From contig ML986673.1 in assembly GCA_010094045.1 (NCBI GenBank), positions 172,746-195,064 of the forward strand: 22,319 bases of DNA. Direction: 5' to 3'. Origin of the DNA: Lojkania enalia (lineage: Eukaryota; Ascomycota; Dothideomycetes; Pleosporales). A program made the translations under genes and the position numbers. The notes below the pieces were generated by a model, which worked only from the letters and a program-made list of their open reading frames with translations, did not search any database and was not told the DNA's origin. Positions 1 through 11,313 of the stretch are shown piece after piece; the stretch's first letter is position 1, and each line of letters starts with the position of its first letter.

Positions 1-3000
1 TAGTTTAAAAATAAGAAAAGATAGGCGTACTATTAAAGGGTATACTTTTTAGTAAGGGCTGTTAATACGGGCGGACCTATAGATCTAAGCGCTACTAGAG
101 AAAAGAAGCCTAAATTATAGGCGACGCAAGAAAAGAAGACTTAGAAAAAAGATATTAAATACTACAATTATTAGAAACTAGAATATATAGTAAAAGAATG
201 TTAAAGTAAAAAGAAAGAAAAGAAAAACCGGCCTACGGAAGATAAACCGCAGGAAGTAGGTAAAGAAAAACTAGCCGCAACTATAGAATATAGAACCTTA
301 TACTAGTCCTTCTATAATAAAGATAAGTGTTAAATATACCGATAACTTAAAGAAGCTATAGGATACTAGCTTTAGAAGAAAATACAACTTATAGTAACGC
401 AGGAATATATAAAAAAATAGCTAGAAGAAGTTTAAGAAATATTAGATAAGGATAGAGAAATAAACACCCCGTTATAAATAGAAGAAGCTACTACTAGAGT
501 ACTAACACCTGAACTAGCGCCTAGAGCATATTCTATATACTAATAAGGAATAATCGAGTATAAATAGAGAACCCCAGCTCCTATAGCTACTCCACGAGAG
601 GAATTACCTATAAGATTCTACGATAAGAATAGACTAGGATAAGATATTGTCGACGTCTACGAAGAATGGTAAAATATCTACTCTAGGGAAATCCGCTTCT
701 TATACTTCTAAAAATAGATAGAAATAACAAAAGTAGTAGAAAGATATCTTAATATAATAGATTAGGATAAGGCTGTATATATAGTATAAAAAGTAGTAGC
801 CTTCTTACAAAAGAAATTACTAGTAAAGTACTAGGTACTAAAGGCATCACGATATAAATAGGAATGGGACTACTAGATTAGAGAAGATGATAACCTCTAT
901 ATAAACTAACACCATCTAGTATACTTTAAGATAGTATAGATATCGTATATTAAACGATAATATAGGGTCTACTAAAGAAGAAAAGAAGATATAGGTATAT
1001 AACTAAAACAACTAAATATAGATAAGGTACTAGGAAATCCTATAAAATAAGAAGCTATAATAGGATAGGAAGTTACTAAATAAATCTAAAATTATATAAT
1101 ACTTAAATCTAGACCTCTACTATTTAGAGTATATATTAGAGGAAGATTATAGTATAAATATCTAGAACGGAAATGCCTAAAATATATATCTATAAAAGAA
1201 GTAATAGCCTATTAGCCTAAGACAATTTAACTATATAGAAATATAGGAGAATACTATCTTATAATACTCGGATAATACTATAGCTATAAAGTATATATAC
1301 TTATTAATAGTAGAGTAATAAAGAATTTTATAGCTAGCAACTATATCGCTAGAAAAGAAATACCTATAGTACAACTAGAACAACCCTATACAATCTAAAC
1401 TATAGAAGGAAAAGACTTCTAGAAGAAAGTTATATATACTATAGAACTAGGAGAATTCGAAATCCTAGAAACAACCTAATAAGGACAAATCTTCTAAATT
1501 GTAGAAATTACTAACTATAATATTATCCTAGAGATTCTATAGTTAAGAAAGGAAAATCCTTAGATAAACTAGTAAACGGGACGAATTATCCTTAAAAACT
1601 CCGGCTAACCGGTTAAGAAATAACTTGCTGTAATGGTAAAAGAAGTAGTAAAAGAATTATTCTTAATAGGAAATATATTATATAGTATATCTAAAAAATA
1701 CTAATACTTAATAAAACAACTTTAAGAACTACTATAATACCTACCCAAGTATAGAGAATATAATTATAAAATTAAACTATAACTAGGAAAAGAACCCGGA
1801 TATAAACTAATATATAGTCTAATATTAAGGGAAGTAGAAGCTCTAGAATAATATATAGACGAGCATCTGAAGAAAGGAATAATCTAAGAATTAAGCTTAC
1901 TAGTAGTACACCCTATACTCTTCGTAGATAAGAAAGGAATAATAGACCTATAAATATATATTAATTATCGCACTCTTAATAATATTACAATTAAGGATCG
2001 ATACCTTTTACTACTTATCCGTAACTTAAGAGACTAACTAAGAGAAGCTACTATCTTTATAAAATTAGACATCTAAAATACGTACTACTAGATCTATATT
2101 AAAGAAGGAGATAAATAGAAAATAGCATTTAGAACGAAAAAGAGACTCTTTAAATATCTAGTTATACTATTTAGACTTACTAATACACCAGCTACTTTTT
2201 AAAAACAAATTAATAAAGTACTAAGACCCTACCTTAGACGATTCTATATAATATACTTAGATAACATTCTCGTATATTTAAAAATAAAGTAAGAATATAA
2301 GAAATATATCGAATAAGTACTACGCGTACTATAAGTAGTAAAATTATACTTTAAGATAAGAAAATGCGAATTCTATACTACGTGAACTAATTACTTAGGA
2401 TTTATTATTAAACTAGAACAACTACGAATAGACTTAAATAAATTAGTAGTAATTAAAGACTAGCTAACTCTAAAATTGGTTAAAGACGTCTAATCCTTTA
2501 TAGAATTTTATAACTTCTATCGAACCTTTATAAATAATTAGAGCGATATAACTACACCCTTAATACAACTATTAAGGAAAGATATTACTTTTATATAGGG
2601 GAGCGAACAAGAAAAAGCCTTCTAAGAAGTTAAAAAATAATTCCAACAAGAACTAGTACTAAAACTCTATAACCTAGAAAAGAAAGCTCTTATAAAAACT
2701 AATATATTAGAGATAAGAATAGCCGGAATTTTTATATAAATTTATAACGGAAAACGATATCTAGTAGTATACTATTTACGAAAGCTTATACTAGTAGAGA
2801 TAAATTATAATATATATAATTAAGAACTTCTAGCTATTATAGTATACTTTAAAGAATAGCAAATATACCTATAAGGAGTAAAATAGTAAACTAAAGTTTA
2901 TTACGACTATAAGAACCTTACTATCTTTCTTACTACTAAAATTCTTACCCCTAGATAGGTTAGATAGTTATAAGAACTAGCTATATTCAACTTTAAGATT

Positions 3001-4602
3001 ATCTATATTAGTAGAAAATAAAACCGAAGAGTAGATATATTAAGTAGACTACTAGAATATAAGTAAGAGAAAGGAACTACAGCTATACTATTAAGAAAAT
3101 AATAAGATAGAAGTATAGTATATAATTATCTAAGACTTGCAGTAATAACTATTATTAAAAAAGTAAGCTGGATAACTCTAATTAGATTAGTAATAAATAG
3201 AATACCCGAGGAACTTTAAGAATAAGAACTAGAATAGATAGATAGACTATTATATATCTATAACCAGATCTATATACTAGTTAAGATTAGAAAAGAATTT
3301 ATTAGGTAATTTTATAAAGCCTCTACCTACGGATACTAAGGAATAGAAAAAACGCTAGAACGAATCCTTAGAAGATTCTACTTTCTTAAAGTAAGGGAAT
3401 AGGTAAAAAATATATTACGAGAATACGTAGACTATTAACAAAATAAATCTAATAGATATATATCTTACGGACTATTATAAAACTTAGAAATACCTACTAG
3501 ACTATAGATTAAAGTTACTATAGACTTTATCGTTAAACTACTAAAGTTAAAAGACTACCCTAAGGGGGAAATATACAACTCTATTATAATAATTGTAGAT
3601 AGACTTATAAAATACACCTACTTTATCCCCTATAATAAAGTATTATTAGTAGAATAAGTTGCAAACATCTTTCTAAAATAGATTATAGTATAATATAAAA
3701 TACTATAAAAAATAATTATAAACTAAGATACTAAGTTTACTTTAAAGTTTTAGTAAATAGTTATAAACTTACTAGAAATTAAATATAAAATATCTACGGT
3801 ATTTTATTTATAAACGGACGGATAGATAGAATAAATAAACTAAATAGTAGAGTAATACTTATAGTACTACCTTAACTATCGATAAAATAATTAGATAATA
3901 CTACTACTAATAGTATAACTCGCGTATAATAGTATTATATATAGTATAACTAGAGTATTACTATTTATAGTAAACTACGGGTATAAACTAAAAACCTATA
4001 ATACCCTAATTAAAGTAGTATTATAGGTACTATAAGTATAGGAACGAGTTGAGACTATTTAACAAACGTAAGACCTATTAAAGAAAGACCTTTAGTTCCT
4101 ATAATATACTATAAAGAAATACTATAATAAGAAATATAAACAACTACTTTACTTTAAAAAGGAAGAAAAAGTTTAGCTACTGTAATAAAATATTTAAAGT
4201 AAATAACTAAGTAGTAAACTAGATTATATTAAAATTAGACTATATAAGATCGAGGAATAAATATCACCTGTAAACTATTAACTTAAATTATCTACGACTA
4301 TAAAAATCTATCTAACCTTCTATATCGTACTTATAGGAAAAGCACCCTAAGATACTAAACTAGTAGTATATAACATAGACGCGTACGGAGAAGACTAAGA
4401 ATAGAAAGTTAAGAAGATAATAAAATAAAGAATATAGAATAGTAAATAATACTATCTAATTAAATAGTTAGAAATAGATAAATATAGAAATTTATAGAAT
4501 AATATTTAAGAACTAGAAGAAAACTTTAGTTTTACAGCGTTGTAAGTATATTATAAAAACCGAACTTATAAAGGAAACTAGAAGATAGAGTAGTAGGATT
4601 AA
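1..4602 (+). pseudogene. G1 gag-pol polyprotein with C-terminal chromodomain, RIP-inactivated
   Basis: One frame (first bases 1, 4, 7...) runs through the whole stretch if TAA/TAG are read as former Gln or Trp. In order: a G-P-I-D-L-S-A motif typical of the Gag end; a CCHC zinc knuckle at 160-201 with Cys and His codons turned to Tyr; a short conserved block at about 292-370 that in fungal gypsy polyproteins follows the knuckle; a long linker; protease L-I-(D>N)-S at 1300-1311; RT from about 1828, with F-V-D-K-K at 1921 and the YLDD box reading Y-L-D-N at 2254-2265; RNase H near 2686; integrase HHCC (3328-3435) and D-D-35-E (D 3523, D now Asn 3721, E 3829); and a chromodomain at about 4405-4540. 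The chromodomain probably guided integration to H3K9-methylated chromatin. No frameshift was found, but the many stops and changed catalytic residues make it dead. Confidence 0.9.
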
Positions 4603-5213
4603 ACGATGTTAGCTATATTACAAGAGGCAACTCCGTCTTAGAAAGAAAACTCGCCTCGCGATCTACTTCTTTCTCTTCCTTAAGCTACTTCTACGTATAT
4701 TTATAACCCTCTACTTATCTATACTTTACTTATTTACGAATCTTATAAAGACGTTAAATCTTTACGCGAGCCGCTACTACCTTATTAAGAAGTTGCTTTA
4801 ACTTTTCTTAGGCTAAACAAATCTTCTCCTCTAGTTTTATAACTTTAGCATCCTACTTTACTACTAGGAAGAATTAGGAATAAACTAGCAGTACGGGAAT
4901 ATAATATACAAGTAATCTAAGTATTGTAATCCGTATTATATAATAAGTATATACTAGTATAAAGGTATTCTAAATAATATAACTTTTTAGGTATCTCTTT
5001 CTTATCTACCTTATAAATTAACTTCTTACAGGAATACTAGAAATAAAGTATAATAGTCTTACCTAAACAGTCTATATAATTAGTATAATAGTATCTATTT
5101 AGAATTAAATAGTAAAGAGGAGGTATTAGAAATATATATACTCTTAGCGAAAATAGTATACTAACCCTACTATATACTAGTTTAGAACAGGAAAACTCTC
5201 GGGCTAAGAGCTT
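4603..5213 (+). other. G1 3' region after pol; no plus-strand gene
   Basis: This segment lies between the end of the chromodomain frame and the polypurine tract. I see no recognisable plus-strand protein domain in it. Its left part holds a possible antisense coiled-coil frame (separate entry). The rest is AT-rich sequence without repeats I could identify, probably the element's 3' untranslated region. Confidence 0.5.
4612..4869 (-). pseudogene. Possible antisense coiled-coil ORF in the G1 3' region
   Basis: Read on the minus strand (first bases such as 4849), this stretch gives a Lys/Glu/Arg-rich chain with hydrophobic residues at heptad spacing, for example A-K-V-I-K-L-E-E-K-I at its left and L-K-E-E-K-E-V-D-R-E-A near its end. 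That is a typical coiled-coil composition. All its stops are TAA or TAG and so could be former Gln or Trp codons. No start codon or clear C-terminus is visible, and the frame may be fortuitous because RIP-treated DNA reads through in several frames if TAR is tolerated. I recall similar coiled-coil ORFs being annotated beside fungal gypsy elements, but cannot confirm homology here. The function is unknown. Confidence 0.4.
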
Positions 5214-5228
5214 AGAGGGGGAAGATAG
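5214..5228 (+). promoter_or_regulatory. G1 polypurine tract
   Basis: A purine run (AGAGGGGGAAGATAG) stands directly before a TATTATAG that reads as a RIP-altered TGTTATAG LTR start. In LTR retrotransposons this tract primes plus-strand DNA synthesis and marks the 3' LTR border. Its position about 600 bases after the chromodomain fits. Confidence 0.7.
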
Positions 5229-5568
5229 TATTATAGATGCCCTTATAGGAACCTCTATACTAGACTTAATCGAGATTTAGAACTCTATATAGCTAGAAGA
5301 ATAAAACTAATATAAGATATATAACGCGCTTAATAGCTTAGTTAACTAAGTAACTAAGTAGAAAGAAATAGTAAGGGAACTAAATTGTATTTAACAATTT
5401 TATAACTCTAACTTTTATAGCTCTTTATAGTTAACTTAAATATTTTTTATATACTCTACTTGCGTACTTCTATTATAAGTTTATAAGAATAATCCTCTAC
5501 AGCACGTAATTACTCTTAATTATTACCCTATTCTATACCTAGCTAATTAGAGGCTGTTATAGTAATAT
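5229..5568 (+). repeat. Putative G1 3' LTR (right border unresolved)
   Basis: It begins TATTATAG (from TGTTATAG) right after the polypurine tract. A possible end is GTAATA (from GTAACA) at 5563-5568, which would complement the TGTTA start. By eye it is not similar to the shared LTR at 10982-11284. The partner LTR is outside the window, so length and end cannot be checked. Bases 5558-5568 already match the sequence just before the internal region of copy B, so the border with copy A may lie slightly further left. Confidence 0.4.
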
Positions 5569-5596
5569 TATATTATATTATCTACTATTATATACT

Positions 5597-6850
5597 ATAG
5601 ACGAGAACGCGCTTATTAATATACTTAAAGAAATTTAAGGTAAACTAAACTCTTTATAGTAGAAGAATAAGATACTAGTAGAGGCTTTAGTAATCTAGGA
5701 GAACTACTATAAGTTAGACCTTAAAGTAATACGAAGAGAATTTAGTAGCTACTAAATAGCTACCCTTCTACCAGCTACTAGTATATTAATAGTAATAGAA
5801 CTATTACCCGCCCTTAGCCTAATTTAGCTTATAATTCTAACTTCTAAATAGATGCTTATATTAACCTTTAATCTATCTAAGACTATATATAACTTATATT
5901 TCCATTTTAACTATTTATTTAACTCTTTAATATTCTCTAGTAAACGTTTAGAGCTTTTATACTTTGTTAAAAAACTCTACTATAAATTAGAAGAAAATAC
6001 TAACTAATATCTAACTAAATATACCTACCTTCTATATATTTATTCCTACCTAGAATAAGACCTAGTAATATTAGTTAACCTATTAATAGATAAGGGTATT
6101 AACTCTATAGACAGCTTAGTCGCCTTTTTAGAATCTACCTATAGTAACTAGAATAAGGAGACTATAGTATAGAGTAAGCTAGAGACCTTAAAATAAGGCT
6201 AAAATAGGTTCTCTACTTACTTTACTAAATTCTAACGCCTAATTACAAATACTAAACTAAATAAGATTGGACAAATTATATATTTCCAACGTTCTCTCTT
6301 TAATAAGCTCTACTGTACTATAATAAGCGTTATAATACCTAACACCCTAAATAACTATACTAACCTAATTTCTCTATATAATATTAACCTATATTATCTA
6401 CCTAGCAACTACCGCAAATAATCGAAGTATTATACTACTTACTAGAAGGACCTAAACGCTATAGAACTCGATACTTCTAGCTATACGCTTATAAGCTCTA
6501 ATAAATAAGAAAGGCGCTGCTGTAAAGAACGCTGTTATAAGTATAATAGTAAGGGATATATTTCGCTAGAATATAGCGCCCCTCTACTATTAATCTGTTA
6601 AGGGTTTTAGAGTTCTACTATACCTTATAGGTTCTACTCTTAATCCTCCAACTAATCCTCTAACTAATCCTTAACACGCTTATTATTCTATAGATAAGAC
6701 TATTACTCTTACTCTTAAACGTAGCTAGCTTTACTAACTAGAACGTTGCTAAAAGGTCTATTCTAGAAGTAAATCGCCTCTTGGAACTATACCTATACTA
6801 AATCTTTATATATTTATAGAACCAGCCCCTATAGAAATAGTTATAGAACT
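5597..6850 (+). pseudogene. Copy A gag with CCHC zinc knuckle, RIP-inactivated
   Basis: Structural protein of the virus-like particle. The start is placed at ATA 5597-5599, a likely RIP-altered ATG followed by D-E-N-A-L-I-N-I-L. A Gag core rich in Leu, Tyr and Asn follows, then one CCHC zinc knuckle at 6533-6574 (C-x2-C-x4-H-x4-C, two of the Cys and the His now Tyr), and then a Ser/Gln-rich tail (about 6640-6680) with repeated S-S-N-Q units. The end is approximate: the frame gives way to pol, which lies one base back. All stops are TAA/TAG. Copy B has the same gene without any length change up to this point. Confidence 0.85.
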
Positions 6851-9800
6851 ACTAGATTCTAGCTTCTTTCTTAATTTATTAAGACCTAGTCTAGTAAAAT
6901 ATTAATATTCTTATTAATACTAGGGCTACTAGTTATAGCTATATCTATAGAAATCTTATATATACTCTAAAACTCTAAAAGATATAACTCTTATATAATT
7001 TATACCCGACCAGCTTTAATAGAGAAGTTTTCTATAAGGGGACTATCTTCTATTTAGTTATTCTAATCTTCTAATACCTAAACTATTTAGAGATAGTATA
7101 TTTCTATATAACTATACTAGAAAAATACTAGTTAATTCTAAGATAGCTATAGATATATAAGTATTATATAAACCTAGACTACGAAAATAAACAGCTAGTC
7201 TTTACTACTAACTAATATCTAACTTAATACTTATAATTTGCTAGTATTACTACCTACTAATAGGCTGCTTAAATAGTTATTAAAGACTGTAAACTACTTA
7301 AACCTAATATAAAAGGAGATCCTAAAGCAACTAATTTACGACCTCTATATAGCTTAAAGCCTAGATAGTACTATTTAAAGCTCTATCTATTAAACTATAT
7401 CTAATATAATTACTAGCTGCTTAAAATACTATACTAGCTAAAAGAATTTAAAACTAAAACTAACCTAATCTTAGATAAAGATTATAGCTAAAAGGACCTA
7501 TCTAAGCCTAAATATTTAAAGTCTATACTATAGCTAGATATATACTATATAGGTACTATACTACTAGTCTAACTCTTCTAGTAATTTAACTATAAAATCT
7601 TCGCTATATTAATAGCTAATATTAATAAGACTCTAGCTTTAAAGGTATATATTAACCCTATTACTAAAGTACTTAAAGAATACTATAACCTATTATCTAT
7701 CTTCTTATATAAAGATATAAATAAGCTGCTTAAATAACAACTATACGATTATAAGATTAAACTAGAGAATAGTAAGTAAGCTAGCTTCGGTCTACTCTAG
7801 AAAATATCTTAGAACGAGTTAAAGGTACTAAAGAAGTACCTTAATAAGAACTTATCTAAGAGATTTATTAAAGTAAACTTATTACTAGTAGCTATACCTA
7901 TAATCTTTATAAAGAAACCTAAAGGTAGTTTCTAATTCTATATAAACTATAGAACCTTAAATACTATTACTATTAAGAACTAATACCCGATTCTACTAAT
8001 CTAAGAAATATTAGCCCAATTTAGTAAAGCTAAGTACTATATAAAACTCGATATTATTACTATATTTAATAAGCTAAGAATTACTAAAGGAGATAAATAG
8101 AAGACTACCTTCTATATATGCTATAAGCTATTTAAATACCTAGTAATACCTTTTAGCTTAGTTAATACTTTAAGTATGTTCTAGTATTTTATAAATAATA
8201 TACTAAGACTATATCTTAATATATTTTATACTGCCTATATTAATAATATTCTAATATTTAGTAAGAATCTAAAAGATTATAAGTAGTATATCCGGCTAGT
8301 TTTTAAAGCCTTAAGAGCGAATAGTTTATAGCTTAATATAGATAAGTATAAGTTCTACTAGTTAGAAGTAATCTACCTAGAGTATATAATTACTATAGAA
8401 GAGATCTATATAGACTTAAAGAAGGTAGAGACAATTATTAACTAGAAATACTCTAAGAATATAAAAGATATTTAAGCCTTTATAGGCTTCGCAAACTTCT
8501 ACCAACAATTTATTAGCAACTTCTTATAGAAAGTCTCCTCCTTAGTAGCCCTAACTAAGAAGAATACTCGATTCGACTGGAATAATAGCTATTAATATTC
8601 TTTTAACTACCTAAAGAATACCTTTATCTCTATACTAATTCTCTAATATTTTAACCCTAAACTACTAATAGTAGTAGAAGCTAACGCGTCTAACTTTATA
8701 ATAGCTAGTATACTATCTTAGAGAGGTACTAATAGTAAACTAAGACCTATTACCTATTTCTCTAAGCGTATAAACCCTACTAAAAGTAACTATAAGATAT
8801 ATAATAAGAAACTACTTACGATTATCTAATATTTTAAGTAATAGAGGCCCGAATTACAAGGTATAGTATTTCCTATAGAAGTATTAAGCAATTATAAGAA
8901 CCTGTAGTACTTTATAATAATAAAGTAGCTAAACTACTAATAGGCCTATTAGTTAGAATATCTATTAAAGTTTAACTTTAGTATTATATACTAACCCGGA
9001 AAACTTAGAGAGAAGTCTAATATCTTAACTCGAAGGTTATAGAATAAGCTTATATAAGAAGAGGCCTGTAGAGGTTATTAATAGATATTACTTCGTCCTA
9101 AACTATTCTAATAAATAGAAGTAGGCCGATCGATTATAGAGATTATCGACGAAGAATACCCGAACGATAATCTAATCTAAGATACCTTAAAGCTACTAAA
9201 AGAAGAAACCTATTAATCTAAGCTTCTAACTCTAGCTAACTATAAAGAGTATAATAACCGACTATACTACTAAAATTAACTTATAGTACTAGACTATAAT
9301 AAGCTGAAGTTTAAGCTGCTGTAAGCCGTCTACAACTTACTATCTAGTAGATACTTTAGTTAAGGAAAGACCTTGGAACTACTCTAGCGCGAGTACTATT
9401 AGTTAAAGATATTTAACTCAGTACAACAATATATAGGCTATTATTATATATACTGAAGAAGTAAGACTTTTAGAGAGAAGTACTATAGATTACTAAAACT
9501 ATTACTTATACTTAAATAAAGGTTTTAAGACATTTCTATAGATTTTATAACTAATCTACTAGAATTAGAAGGTTGTACAAATATTATAGTAGTAGTTAAT
9601 AGGCTTAGTAAGTATAGATACCTAATATTATACGCAAGAATCGAAGCTTCTAATATTATTTAACTGTTCTATTACTATATATAGGTTTACTATAGACTAC
9701 TATATACTATTATATCCGACTGTAAGATATAGTTTATCTCTACCTTCTACTACGAGTTTTATAGATAGCTATAAATTAATATATATATATTAACCAGCTT

Positions 9801-10602
9801 CTATCTAGAAACTAATAGCTAGATAGAGAACGCTAACGCAGTAATAGAATAAGTTTTCTAAGCCTATACTAGTTATAAATAAGATAACTAGGTTAAATAG
9901 CTGCTAATAACGCAGTTTAAAGCGAATAATATAGTATCTAAATTAATAAAAGTCTCCCTATTTCTAGCCTACTTTAGCTAGCACCCTTAAATAGGCTTTA
10001 AGCCGCCTACAAAGATCTATTAACCACTAAAATAGTCCCTAATAGCCTAGAAAGCTAATAGACTAGTTAATAAGATAAAGGATATTATAGAGTATATTAG
10101 AGAAGAACTTACCTAGGTATAAGCGCTTTAATAAGAGTATACTAACTATAAGCGCGTACTAGCCCTCGACTACTAGATTAGTAATCTAATCTAGCTAGAC
10201 GCTAGGAATATACGTACATAAAGACCGTTAAAAAAGCTTAACTAGAAGAATATAGGCCCCTATAAAGTTATCGTAAAAGTATCCTTATACGCTTATAGAC
10301 TAAAGCTACCTAAATCGGCTAAAATATATCCTATATTCTATATATTACTATTATAGCTAGTACCTAAGTTATCTAACTACTTATCTAGTTAATAAATATA
10401 TAACCCTAAACCTATTAAAATTAATAGAGAACCGGAATATCTTGTTAAGTAAATAGAAGACCTCTATTAGAACTAATAGAAACGCCGGTATAAATACCTA
10501 GTTAAGTAGACTAGCTATTATAACCTAGAATAGTACCTAGCTAGTAACTTTACTAAAATAACTACCGTAGAAGATTACTATACTAGAAACCTAAATAAAT
10601 AA
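6742..10602 (+). pseudogene. Copy A pol: protease, RT, RNase H, integrase, chromodomain
   Basis: The frame is -1 relative to gag, so the intact element probably made Gag-Pol by programmed frameshifting. Landmarks: retropepsin L-I-(D>N)-T-(G>R)-A at 6910-6927; RT from about 7870, with F-I-K-K-P-K-G near 7906 and the YxDD box reading Y-I-N-N at 8236-8247; RNase H beginning V-V-E-A-N-A-S at 8671 with its Asp changed to Asn; integrase HHCC at 9331-9453; catalytic D 9541, D 9718 and E 9826 (D-x35-E, all retained); chromodomain at about 10432-10560 (P-E-Y-L-V-K... to E-D-Y). The stop at 10600 may be a RIP product, and the frame could run closer to the polypurine tract. Mutated RT residues plus dozens of stops make it non-functional. 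Confidence 0.9.
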
Positions 10603-10968
10603 GACTTAAATATAATATTACGTCTAGATTCTTAATTAGGCGCTAGAGTCTAATCTAAGTATATTTCTAGATACCTACAACAATACTATACTAATATAAT
10701 ACTAGTAATAATACTACTACTGATCTCTAGTATAGTACTACTATATAAACCGAACCGACCTAACCCCTAATATAGTACTACTATTAACTACTAGTCGCGC
10801 TGATATACCTACAACTTAATCTAATCTCTAGTATAGTACTACTATATAATAATAACTAATTATACTAATACGTTTATAACTTTAACTAATATTAGTATTA
10901 ATAACTACTATTTAATTATAAATAACCTAAATATAATATAAAAACTTAATTCGCAGGAGCTTATAACT
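10603..10968 (+). other. Copy A 3' region before the polypurine tract
   Basis: No recognisable domain. The pol frame can be followed weakly to about 10700 if TAR is read through, but this may be chance. It contains the direct repeats listed separately and is probably the 3' untranslated region. Copy B lacks this part because it is interrupted earlier. Confidence 0.5.
10723..10848 (+). repeat. Short direct repeats, 25 bases, period 101
   Basis: An identical 25-base unit occurs at 10723-10747 and 10824-10848, containing the core AGTATAGTACTACTATATA. A shorter relative (TATAGTACTACTATT) lies at 10771-10785. A period of 101 is not a multiple of three, which argues that this part is non-coding. 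The role is unknown. Confidence 0.7.
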
Positions 10969-10981
10969 AAAAAGAGAGTAC
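10969..10981 (+). promoter_or_regulatory. Copy A polypurine tract
   Basis: The sequence AAAAAGAGAGTAC directly precedes a TATTATAG LTR start. Most of the original guanines may have become A by RIP on the other strand. It marks 10982 as the left border of the 3' LTR of copy A. Confidence 0.6.
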
Positions 10982-11284
10982 TATTATAGTAATACCGCGA
11001 CACCTCTATATCTATACTACTCTTACTATAATATCTAAACCAGCTGCTAGTAACAACTATTAGCTGCTAGCTAGAATATAACCGACTTATTATAACTATA
11101 ATAGAGGAAGGTTTTACTAACCCGGCTAGCCCGTATAGTAGTATAGACCTAGCCCCTATAAAAACCTATATAATATAGATATCTCTATTCTTTACATAAT
11201 ATTTTAATATTTATACGTAGTACGTAGTAATAGAATTAACTACCTAAAGTACGATTAACTAACTATATATAAGCGTCCGTGATA
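10982..11284 (+). repeat. Single LTR shared by copies A and B
   Basis: A 303-base segment starts TATTATAG (TGTTATAG) right after the polypurine tract of A and ends CCGTGATA (CCGTGACA). The internal sequence of B follows at once at 11285. It therefore serves as 3' LTR of A and 5' LTR of B. The borders rest on the polypurine tract on one side and on the start of A/B homology on the other; there is no second copy in the window to align. Confidence 0.6.
11157..11164 (+). promoter_or_regulatory. Candidate TATA box in the shared LTR
   Basis: TATAAAAA in the context CCCCTATAAAAACC, about 175 bases into the LTR, where the RNA polymerase II promoter of an LTR element is expected. In such AT-rich DNA chance matches are common; the C-rich flank makes this one somewhat better than background. 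Confidence 0.35.
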
Positions 11285-11313
11285 TTATATTATATTATCT
11301 ACTATTATATGCT

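Larger units (their letters stand above)
1..5558 (+). mobile_element. G1: Ty3/gypsy chromovirus, 5' end outside window
   Basis: A gypsy-type LTR retrotransposon read left to right. The window opens inside gag, just upstream of the nucleocapsid zinc knuckle, so the 5' LTR, primer site and most of Gag are missing. The pol order protease, reverse transcriptase, RNase H, integrase, chromodomain defines a chromovirus. A polypurine tract at 5214-5228 is followed by a TGTTA-type LTR start (now TATTA) at 5229. The right border is uncertain because the sequence passes into the internal region of copy A near 5560-5569. Confidence 0.85.
5569..11284 (+). mobile_element. Copy A: Ty3/gypsy chromovirus, second family
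   Basis: The internal region plus 3' LTR of a gypsy chromovirus unlike G1. It is collinear with copy B: the degraded gag start and the RT active-site box are exactly 2,639 bases apart in both. It carries gag, pol with chromodomain, a 3' region with short repeats, a polypurine tract (10969-10981) and an LTR (10982-11284). A matching 5' LTR is not present upstream; the internal region abuts the putative G1 LTR instead. Confidence 0.88.

Noticed and set aside
9776..9792. TA microsatellite as a functional site
   Set aside because: The same AT run is found at the matching place in copy B inside the integrase frame; it is RIP-altered coding sequence.
10721..10850. CRISPR-like spaced repeats
   Set aside because: Only two full units, no array, and a eukaryotic transposon setting.
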